The notes under the pieces are model-generated. The model ran no database searches. It had not been told where the DNA came from and saw nothing but the letters and a program-made list of their open reading frames with translations. A DNA stretch of 51,592 bases. Origin: Bacteroidales bacterium (lineage in GTDB: Bacteria; Bacteroidota; Bacteroidia; Bacteroidales; WCHB1-69). Positions 25,801 through 32,688 of this stretch are shown piece after piece. Where the stretch lies: assembly GCA_012838875.1 (NCBI GenBank), contig DUOL01000037.1, forward strand, positions 1 to 51,592. Direction: 5' to 3'. Each line of letters starts with the position of its first letter. Positions within the stretch are counted from its first letter, which is position 1. A program made the position numbers and the translations under genes.

Positions 25801-27442
25801 CTTTAAGCGTGAACGGACCTGCAGATTGCATAAATCTACGGTCTGCAGGGGCATTCCCAACGTTAGCTTCAGTCCACCCCCCATCTCCATAAGAAGTTGG
25901 ATCGGGATCTATTCCTTGTGTACCCCAATTACATAGGTCGGTAAGTCCCGGAAACATAAAATCACATTCCGGACCTGTAGCTCCATTTGACGTATGAGCA
26001 TTTGCCCCATATTTCATTTTCGTACCATCTTTCCAATATCCTCTCAACATATAATAATATTCATACGCAACACTTGGGTCACCAACAACTGAATGGTCAT
26101 TGTTATGATAAACAAATCGTCTCATACCGAAACGCTCATTATCAACGATACCATCACCAAAGTTAACACCGTTAATTGCCATTGGGAATTTTTTATCGTC
26201 CCACTCTAATCCTGCTTCGGCAGGATTATTCAAGAACTTATCACAATAGGTGGGGTCTAAACGAACTGAATCAGGATAAAATTTAGGATTATCGATTCCA
26301 TCATCATCCATATAAGGACCTTGGAAGAAGTCAACCCCTACTGCTGGCGGGTGATTTCCGTAATGTTGTGCCAGCCCTTGTCCGTCAATATCATATCCGT
26401 TGTAACAATAACCTAAGCCTCGTGTAACATCGCAACCAACATAATCGTCTCCCTCGTAACCTAAGTCCGGGTCAACCCATTGAGAGAAGAACGTTTGAGT
26501 TAACTCAAAGGTAGAACGGTTGATAATCTCATAAGAGTAAAATGTCATGTTATTAATTTCGTCATTAGTAGCAAAGCCGAAGGCTTGTCCTCTAATTTCC
26601 AATCCGATAGGATCTCCTTGTGACTCGGTATGTTGTCCTCCCTTATCATTAAAAATCCAATATAACGTTTCATCTCCTTTCAGTACGTGGTCTGCGTAAA
26701 TCATTCCCTTTGTTGTACCTGATAATTCTTCGGGAGTTTTGGGCAGTGCGTCTTGTTGTGCTAATTCAATATTCTGCTCAGTCCACGGGCAAAGTGCGTT
26801 ATCTAAATCATAGTATGGATAATCTCCCTTTTCCGGTTTATAAACTCCGTCATTATCAATATCAAAGAACGGTGCTAAGTAGAACGATTGACCTTTTTCC
26901 ACATCTCCGTGAGCGGGCCAATTCTTGATACTATTAGGAATAACATAGCCGGGAGCAAAAGAGTTTGTTTCGCTATTCCAAGCTCCACGGTGAGCTTCTA
27001 CCTCTGCACGAGTAATTTTAAAGTGTTTGTCGTACTCTTTACAAGTAACTTGGTCAACCGACGCACCGGTAAGGGTCAAAGGTCCTGTCCAGAAGTCGTC
27101 ACCAACCTGACGAAAACGCACAGCCGCTAACTTCAACTGTTTATTAACATCAAGACCTCCAATCCACAAGGCAGCAGCAAACATAGATGTTTTTCCTGAA
27201 CCTTTAGGAATCTCATAACGTGCAATTTCTTTAAACCACATAGTACCGTTGGTTTCAAGGTAAGCGCGAACATTATTGATTGTTAATTCATTAGAATTTG
27301 TTGCAGGCAAACAAGCAGCAGCCTTGATATTTTGCATATTCGGACTTGGTCTAACTTCTCCTTTAAATTTCTTAGCAGATAGAGGAGTTGCTATGCTGAA
27401 GACTAAAACTGCGAGTATTAAAAATTTACTTACATTATTCAT
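22808..27442 (-). CDS. Large T9SS-secreted surface protein (type A sorting domain)
   Basis: The 1544-residue product has a Sec signal peptide (cleavage near PLSAKK, about residue 24). The final about 90 residues form a type A T9SS C-terminal domain: IIPNPYYGF, NLPQTCTISIYTVNGILVRR, WDLKNSAGIPIASGMYIVHV and PGVGEKTLKFFA. The body is very rich in Asp, Asn, Gly, Tyr and Trp. It includes calcium-binding-like loops (DIDNDGVYKPEKGDYP) near residue 205 and a fibronectin-like segment before the sorting domain. No catalytic motif was recognised, so adhesion or ligand binding is more likely than enzymatic action. It lies between a TonB receptor gene (38 bp upstream) and a PorV/PorQ-like gene. Confidence 0.9.
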   Translation of the reverse strand: MNNVSKFLILAVLVFSIATPLSAKKFKGEVRPSPNMQNIKAAACLPATNSNELTINNVRAYLETNGTMWFKEIARYEIPKGSGKTSMFAAALWIGGLDVNKQLKLAAVRFRQVGDDFWTGPLTLTGASVDQVTCKEYDKHFKITRAEVEAHRGAWNSETNSFAPGYVIPNSIKNWPAHGDVEKGQSFYLAPFFDIDNDGVYKPEKGDYPYYDLDNALCPWTEQNIELAQQDALPKTPEELSGTTKGMIYADHVLKGDETLYWIFNDKGGQHTESQGDPIGLEIRGQAFGFATNDEINNMTFYSYEIINRSTFELTQTFFSQWVDPDLGYEGDDYVGCDVTRGLGYCYNGYDIDGQGLAQHYGNHPPAVGVDFFQGPYMDDDGIDNPKFYPDSVRLDPTYCDKFLNNPAEAGLEWDDKKFPMAINGVNFGDGIVDNERFGMRRFVYHNNDHSVVGDPSVAYEYYYMLRGYWKDGTKMKYGANAHTSNGATGPECDFMFPGLTDLCNWGTQGIDPDPTSYGDGGWTEANVGNAPADRRFMQSAGPFTLKAGAVNYITVGIPWARASSGGAWESVKLLKIADDKCQALFENCFKVLDGPDAPDITIRELDKKLILYISNDDPISNNYQESYAELDNQIPRTQTITTTTITLDSIVTNINGVDTVIYYQNYNAVENVIEYTQDERSYKFEGYLIYQLRNENVSITDLSDPNLAQLIGQCDVENYRSNGTAIGQLINWEYSDALATSVPVEKVAGSNEGIYHSKVITEDRFATGSTTLVNHKKYYFMVLAYAYNEYAPFSIDPNIDNGLLGQKKVFLAGRKAAGGGSIKPVVGIPHDVTPQFGGTVLNAEYGTQPVITRIEGQGNGGFFCEISQKTKEQIMAGYPWKVDEIEYEKDAGPIGVKVIDPLKLQARDYIIKFVEPAANDVTENTSWILEYTNENGEIDTLSSQSTISLLNEQLILSHGIAITILNKPFEILQKEVAENSIFGTKTYQNLAKFAQVQLIGSSITYADKTKQWLGGAYDFTNGYIGNWIRSGNQSAGAWDFAEGVQDGVENKYHQWKTEDYFLIVPEGTLNQSWRSRAWKDPKEQFENVVNGTWAPYVLATTYDGGPQQKYVYPDYPGNMTEPLDPYWGSKIKSGSVYADFTTSNFNQYHYNQSMINLYSVDIVLTPDKSKWTRCVVLEACEDRTKSIGNAWRFEPRKSPSVDKEGRPDGSGTGMGWFPGYAINIETGERLNIMFSENSADTANNGDDMLFNPTSVYGYDEEGNPLSEGYYNALYKYYQETVGEFPNNFPNPSFGGKHFIYIVGSSGNTGTNFYQGASATRSYNANMDCGSYDEGAWLKNKFSNFVDISTHNDSRKQKKNELFNNVMWTSIPMAIDKKEDLWLSNDVTIKIRVTRPYLRWSSYKGAEPQTVQNDNFPMYRFSTRTVAVQHNVLDVAVSALDNINIIPNPYYGFSAYESSALDNQIKIVNLPQTCTISIYTVNGILVRRLSKGDSGSTYVNWDLKNSAGIPIASGMYIVHVQVPGVGEKTLKFFAAMRPTDLNAF

Positions 27443-27480
27443 TTTTCTAACTATTTTTATATATGAACGATATTTACTGA

Positions 27481-30400
27481 TTAAAATGAGAACTGTATTC
27501 CAAGACGTGCTCTAATTGGTTGTGTATAGTTATATGGGTCTTTCATTCTAATACTATATAAATCATAGTACGAATCTTGACTGATTTGAGATTTTATCTG
27601 TTGTTGGTATTCAGCTGCCGACAAATAACCGTCATCATCTGGATTTCCTGTATATTCATACACATAGATAATATTTTTCAAATTTAATACATTTAATAAG
27701 TCTAAATAAATAGTAAGAGCACCCGGTTTCTTACCTCTTGTATTTCCGTCTTTATCCTTAGCATTTTTCCCATATAGGTTAAAAATGAAAGTTTTATCAA
27801 TACGTATATCACATTGGAAAGTCCACGGTTTATTAGAACCGTTGATAGAACCTGACAACTGTGATTTTGTTCCCCCCACATATTCGGAGAATGCTTTACT
27901 TGAACGGCTATACGGAGTTCCTGAACGTGCAGCTATGTTCAAACTAATACCTGCGTTCTCGAACCATCTAATTTCGGTAACTTCATTGGTTTGTTTATTT
28001 ACTCTCTTACCCTTAGGTCCGTTATAATCCAACCCTTGACCGAAATGATAATCTAACCACAAGCCTACGCTATGTCTTTGGTCAAAAGAGAGATCTGTTA
28101 AAGTTCTTAAATTGGGTTGTCCTGAAGCAATAATTGCCAAACCTGACGTAGCTGAAGAACCTGTTCCCTTTGCAAACTGAAGCGTATAATTAGCTCTGAA
28201 AGCAACATTCTTAAACCTTTTTAATTCATAACTTAATGAAAATCCTTGTACCGTTCCAAAGTCAAGGTTTGCATACGAATAATAAGTGCTGGGATACGCA
28301 CCCGAATAACGGAAAGATTGAATTTGGTCACGTTTTTCCGAATAATAAGCAACTAATCCGATTGCAGAATTTTCTCCAATTTTTTGTCTGAAACTAATTT
28401 CATATTCAATACTTCTTGAAGGTTTCAAATTAGGATTCGTAACAATGTTTCCTGCTGATGAACCAAATTTTTCTATAAATAAATAATCTATTGGATTAAG
28501 TTGTAAGCTCGTAGGACGGCTTGTAATTATACTGTAATGAGCTGCAAAAAGAGAGTTATCAGAAACAGGGAATGAGAATGAAAGACGCGGCATCACTGAC
28601 CATTGTGGTTTATAGTCTTCAAATGCTTCGTAATGAACTTTCGTCAACGCTTGTCCTTGACCACCTTCTTGAATTGCAGTTTTCAAGATTGGACCACCAT
28701 TAGCTCCCAACATTGTTTCTGGGTCTACAATTTCATGTCCTTGCCAATCATACCATGTACTTCCGTTACGATAACCGATAATTGAAGTATTGTTAGCATC
28801 AAGGATTCCATCTTTTTGATTAACATATACAATCCAATCATCGCCAACATTATCGGGAATAAGAGTTTCATTAGTAATAGGATTGACAAATTCATTTTTA
28901 ACTTCACCGGCAGTGTAAGCACCTCTAAATAAGTATGGGTCTTTGAGTACTGATTGATTAGCATCAAATCTATCAACACGTACTCCAATATTGAATAATA
29001 AATTATTGATTGAAAATTTATCTTGTACCCACATAGACATATAAATAGGTTCGTAAGCTCCTATGCTATAAGTCTTATTTCCATATTCATCCGTTAAAGT
29101 AAAGAAGTCTTTAATTGATGTACTTTTATTATTCTTTTTACTTCCTGTATAATCGTAACCGTAGTAACTAATGAGCGGGCCTCCGCCTGTACCAACTAAT
29201 AACTCTTCTGCTGAAAACATGCCAAGATTAAAAGTTGACGGGTCATAATTATCAATATCGAGCCACTGGTCGCCATTAACAGGTAATCCTAAAGATGCAC
29301 GAAGATTTCTATCAAATGCAGTTTGTGCTTCCGTATTTATGTAGCGGTTATAACGAATTGTATCGTAACCTACAAAAATAGGATTATTGAGGTCTAATTC
29401 ATTAATATGTGCGTTCGCACTTTGACGCATAAGAGTCCAAAGAGCTACCGGAGCAAGTCCAAAACCTCTTGACGTAAGTTTTTCAAATTCATATCCTAAC
29501 TTTAATTCGTGGTTATCAATATTTAAAGATAAACTTGCTTTTGCTCCAAGCTGTGAAAATTGAGATTTGGAATATCTGTTAGATACAACGCCCGGTAATG
29601 AAAACAATCCATAACTTGTACTCGGAAGTTCACCGTTTAAAAGTGCTCCATACATTTGGTAAATTGTTTTATTATAGTTGTATCCGATGGCATCTGCTAC
29701 ATCTTCCGGAGAATAGCGATCCACAAAATTTTGAGTATAATAAGCCAAATCCGGATTTGATGAATTTCGTCCATCAAATGTTACTAATGAATCGTAGCCG
29801 ATATTTGCCATTACGTACATGCCGTAGTAATCTATACTATCAATTGTAATATCTTGATATTCATAAGATTCGGCTTTGTAAGTTTTAAATTTTCCGATAT
29901 GACCGTAATTAAAGTAATTATCTTTATGTCTTGCGTCTCGTGACCAACCATTAAAATAAGTATAGTTGACGTTCAAATTATACATCACATTCTTCACTCT
30001 TGCAGTGCCGGACGTATCGGTAAAAACTCTATGATTCAATCTTGCATGCGTACGAAGAGTAGAGTTCATTGACTCTGAGCCGTTTTGTCCGTTAAAAAGT
30101 GCGGAAGCAATAGACCACCCTTTACCTTTACGGTATTCATAAGATCCGCCAACGGAGAAGAGAATTTCATTTCTTTTTCCACCAACAAAATCTAATTTAC
30201 CTTGTAAAAGATATCCCCAATTATCTGCGTTATCACGAACTCTTTGTAATTTCAGGTCATCTTTTGTAATAAAATCGGCATTTTTATGAATTTGCGGAAA
30301 GCCACCGGCATCAACGTATCTATTTGGATTTTTAATCAAATAATCAATTGTCTCTTCTTTCGCTCTCCACGTACCTCCTTGTGCAGGATATCCGTCTTTA

Positions 30401-31233
30401 TCATAAGTAGCTTCTCCACTAAGTAAAAATCCTATTCTTAAAGGAGTTTTATCATTTCCTTTAAAAAGAGGTCCTGTAAGGTTGAAAGCTCCTAAGAAAT
30501 TATTATAACCATCTAAAGAACCCATTAACTCCACTGAACCGTGATAAACTCTTGATGCTCCTTTTGTCGTAATAACGGTAAAACTGGTACCGTCACCGTA
30601 TTCGGCCGGAATACCGCCCTGTATTAACTCCATTTCTTCAATTGAAGACATGGCTACCCCACTATTCCCTCGCACTTTAACACCGTCAATAATCATCTGT
30701 TGCCCATCAGGTCTGTTTCCGCGTACACTCATCACTTGACCGTCAACAGCGGAGACTCCTTCCATACTTGCTAAAACACTGGCAAGGTTGTGTCCCGGAG
30801 TTTGACGAACATCATCTCCCGACAATTTCACAGAAGCAACCGTTTTGTCCGCCTCAAAAACTTTCTGCGTGTACTTAACAACAACAACGTCTAAGTCAGT
30901 AGCACAATTCACCTTAACGTCAAGAAACTTCGTTTCTCCATCACTAACTTGCACTCCTTGTGTTGTAAATTTCGTTTTACAGGACATTTGCGCACTTGCA
31001 TCAACCTCAACATCGTAAACACCGGTAGCAATACCAAAAATTTGATATTCCCCCTTATCGTTTGTCAGAGCTAGGTTGATAATTCTATCTTCCTTTTTAA
31101 GATAAACGTTGGTATATTGCAAAGCCTGACCTGTTTGATCAGCTACTTTTCCTTTTATCGTTCCCGATTGGGAGTGAACAAAACCACTGAAAAGAATAGC
31201 AATTCCCAGAGTTAAGAGTAACTTTTTAAACAT
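27481..31233 (-). CDS. TonB-dependent receptor with carboxypeptidase-regulatory domain
   Basis: The 1250-residue outer-membrane receptor has a signal peptide (ending FVHSQ, about residue 22). A carboxypeptidase-regulatory-like domain follows at about 24-110 (GTIKGKVADQTGQALQYTNV; GEYQIFGIATGVYDVEV). The plug at about 125-235 contains TPGHNLASVLASMEGVSAV, SVRGNRPDGQQMIIDGVKV and ELIQGGIPAEYGDG. A large beta-barrel follows, ending GIQFSF with terminal Phe. It heads the operon with the T9SS cargo and the PorV/PorQ-like protein. The receptor is longer than the roughly 1000 residues of SusC types, and no SusD is present, so it is not a standard glycan-uptake pair. Substrate unknown. Confidence 0.95.
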   Translation of the reverse strand: MFKKLLLTLGIAILFSGFVHSQSGTIKGKVADQTGQALQYTNVYLKKEDRIINLALTNDKGEYQIFGIATGVYDVEVDASAQMSCKTKFTTQGVQVSDGETKFLDVKVNCATDLDVVVVKYTQKVFEADKTVASVKLSGDDVRQTPGHNLASVLASMEGVSAVDGQVMSVRGNRPDGQQMIIDGVKVRGNSGVAMSSIEEMELIQGGIPAEYGDGTSFTVITTKGASRVYHGSVELMGSLDGYNNFLGAFNLTGPLFKGNDKTPLRIGFLLSGEATYDKDGYPAQGGTWRAKEETIDYLIKNPNRYVDAGGFPQIHKNADFITKDDLKLQRVRDNADNWGYLLQGKLDFVGGKRNEILFSVGGSYEYRKGKGWSIASALFNGQNGSESMNSTLRTHARLNHRVFTDTSGTARVKNVMYNLNVNYTYFNGWSRDARHKDNYFNYGHIGKFKTYKAESYEYQDITIDSIDYYGMYVMANIGYDSLVTFDGRNSSNPDLAYYTQNFVDRYSPEDVADAIGYNYNKTIYQMYGALLNGELPSTSYGLFSLPGVVSNRYSKSQFSQLGAKASLSLNIDNHELKLGYEFEKLTSRGFGLAPVALWTLMRQSANAHINELDLNNPIFVGYDTIRYNRYINTEAQTAFDRNLRASLGLPVNGDQWLDIDNYDPSTFNLGMFSAEELLVGTGGGPLISYYGYDYTGSKKNNKSTSIKDFFTLTDEYGNKTYSIGAYEPIYMSMWVQDKFSINNLLFNIGVRVDRFDANQSVLKDPYLFRGAYTAGEVKNEFVNPITNETLIPDNVGDDWIVYVNQKDGILDANNTSIIGYRNGSTWYDWQGHEIVDPETMLGANGGPILKTAIQEGGQGQALTKVHYEAFEDYKPQWSVMPRLSFSFPVSDNSLFAAHYSIITSRPTSLQLNPIDYLFIEKFGSSAGNIVTNPNLKPSRSIEYEISFRQKIGENSAIGLVAYYSEKRDQIQSFRYSGAYPSTYYSYANLDFGTVQGFSLSYELKRFKNVAFRANYTLQFAKGTGSSATSGLAIIASGQPNLRTLTDLSFDQRHSVGLWLDYHFGQGLDYNGPKGKRVNKQTNEVTEIRWFENAGISLNIAARSGTPYSRSSKAFSEYVGGTKSQLSGSINGSNKPWTFQCDIRIDKTFIFNLYGKNAKDKDGNTRGKKPGALTIYLDLLNVLNLKNIIYVYEYTGNPDDDGYLSAAEYQQQIKSQISQDSYYDLYSIRMKDPYNYTQPIRARLGIQFSF

Positions 31234-31338
31234 ATTACATTATTTTATATTAAACATAAAAATCTTCATTTTTTAAGGCGGTAAAAATATAAAAAAAAAC
31301 AATATTAATAAATAATATTAGATTTTTTTTATAAGTCT

Positions 31339-31794
31339 TTAACTATAAGGTCTTTTTAAAATTTCACTAAATATAATTCCTCTATAAAAATTCTCTTTAT
31401 TAAAATCTAACGCTATTTTACTCACTCCATCATCTCCCACAACATGCTCACCATCTTTGATTTCTACTATCTTATCACTTCTTATAGACTCTTCTTCAAT
31501 CAATAAATTCTCTTGTGACGAATCGGTGGTCTCATACGTAAAATAACTTTTTTCATCAACTGTTTCCGGTTCTGTCGACTCTATTGGCGATTCCGTCATT
31601 GATTCGCGCGTTTCTATATGGGGCTGAGTAAAATCGGGAAAAGGTGAAGGTGTGTCATACACCGGCGATTCTTCGTCCGACTGCGGTCCGAAAAGCGGAG
31701 GTGTCGACTTAGTCGCTCTTTTCTTACTCTTGTTAGGAGGAGTGAATAGAAAGTATATAATTACTAGAGCAAGAAGAATTAATAGATTGTTCAT
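31339..31794 (-). CDS. Small membrane-anchored protein with acidic, Pro/Ser-rich tail
   Basis: The 151-residue product starts with one membrane helix (NNLLILLALVIIYFLF, about residues 2-17). A short basic stretch (PPNKSKKRATK) follows, suggesting that the tail faces the cytosol. The tail is acidic and low complexity (SDEESPVYDTPSPFPDF; ESMTESPIESTEPETVDE). The C-terminal about 40 residues, ending SEILKRPYS, look more ordered. No family is recognised. A -7 box lies upstream at 31817-31824. It may read into the TonB receptor gene at 31233, 105 bp downstream. Confidence 0.75.
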   Translation of the reverse strand: MNNLLILLALVIIYFLFTPPNKSKKRATKSTPPLFGPQSDEESPVYDTPSPFPDFTQPHIETRESMTESPIESTEPETVDEKSYFTYETTDSSQENLLIEEESIRSDKIVEIKDGEHVVGDDGVSKIALDFNKENFYRGIIFSEILKRPYS

Positions 31795-31816
31795 CTTGAT
31801 ACATTTTAATTATCTG

Positions 31817-31824
31817 CAAAAATA
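31817..31824 (-). promoter_or_regulatory. -7 promoter box for the small membrane protein
   Basis: Minus-strand TATTTTTG followed by CA, 22 bp before ATG 31794. No -33 TTG at standard spacing. Confidence 0.5.
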
Positions 31825-32047
31825 ATAAAAATTAGATTGAAAATACCTAATTTTTTTAGGATAAATTGGTGTAACATTATTTTTTATTGTTTTTTACTTA
31901 GTTAAACCTTCGTTTTTATTCTATTTTCCTTCGCTTAACTTTTACCTTTTCCCTGATTTTAAAACAGATAGCATAAATTATAAATTTTATATTAATACTT
32001 TTACTTTATATCACACAAAAGGGGAATAATAATTATATTTTTCTTGG

Positions 32048-32208
32048 GGGCGTGCCCCCTCGCTTCGCTCGGGGTCGGTCTCCGCCTCCAAGTCCGCAGG
32101 AAGGAGCTATGAATAGCATAGTCGAAAAAGGAGCTTCTAAAGGCGCTCTTTTTCTCCTTGCTCTTCAAAGCTCCTTCCTTTGCGGGCTATCCGGCTGCGC
32201 CCTCACGC
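32048..32208 (-). repeat. GC-rich structured repeat, full copy 2 (reverse, 161 bp)
   Basis: Read on the minus strand it begins GCGTGAGG (32208-32201) and ends GGGGGCACGCCC, like the other copies, with the terminal loop GCGAAGC. The central sequence differs most from the other two, yet keeps the same plan: GAAGGAGCT pairs with AGCTCCTTC, and inside it an A-run stem GAAAAAGAGC pairs with GCTCCTTTTTC apart from one bulge. Retaining the A-run/T-run stem while the rest has diverged suggests that structure, not sequence, is kept. It faces the copy at 32379 head to head. Confidence 0.85.
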
Positions 32209-32378
32209 ACGCCAAGTTGCTTGTACAGAACTATTTAGGTCGAAAGTAGAGAGTGGAAAATGACCCCCGAAGAGGTAACATGATAATAAAATAAGTTTGG
32301 ACTAAAACCCTTAATATCAGTATAATAACGCCGTCCACGACTTGAAAGTTGCGGCAATTGTTATGAGAAAGATCTCCT

Positions 32379-32542
32379 GCGTGAGGCGGGAGGCGGAAAG
32401 CCCGCAAGGGTGGGAGACGCTGGGGACGCTGCCGCAAAAAAGCGACCAGCGGAAGCTCTTTTTGCGGCTTTGCGACCCCACGGCTACCGCCCGCGTACTT
32501 GTAGCCGTACGCCGACCCCGAGCGTAGCGAGGGGGCACGCCC
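32379..32542 (+). repeat. GC-rich structured repeat, full copy 3 (164 bp)
   Basis: It is the same length as the copy at 16297-16460 and aligns with it along its whole length, with a few one- to two-base shifts. Central stem: GCCGCAAAAA (32431-32440) pairs with TTTTTGCGGC (32459-32468). Compared with copy 1, the third GC pair is inverted on both arms (C33:G66 here, G52:C84 there, last two digits of each coordinate). The outer GGGGACGC/GCGACCCC stem has one mismatch. The 3' hairpin loop is GCGTAGC. An AT-rich tail (AAATTATAATTATTATT) follows, similar to that after copy 1. Confidence 0.9.
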
Positions 32543-32688
32543 AAATTATAATTATTATTAAAAAAACAGAAAATAGATACAATAACGATAGCAATTGCAA
32601 CGATTAAAAATATTTTGTCGGAAAACTCGTTTCTCTTAGATGTGTAAAATATTGATACGATTTTATTAATTAACTTAAAATTATTTTT

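Larger units (their letters stand above)
31795..32688. other. 894-bp gene-free region with two inverted GC-rich repeats
   Basis: From left to right it holds: the -7 box of the small membrane protein (31817-31824); AT-rich sequence to about 32040; the repeat in reverse orientation (32048-32208); a 170-bp spacer (32209-32378) of intermediate GC with no recognised gene; the repeat in forward orientation (32379-32542); and AT-rich sequence leading to the dipeptidase gene. Short open frames across the repeats are compositional and have no credible protein features. No clear promoter for the dipeptidase gene was found. Confidence 0.8.

Noticed and set aside
16297..32542. Integron attC sites or a retron msr/msd as explanation for the GC-rich repeats
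   Set aside because: No integrase or reverse transcriptase gene is in the window, the attC core triplets are not at the ends, and the copies are not arranged with cassettes.
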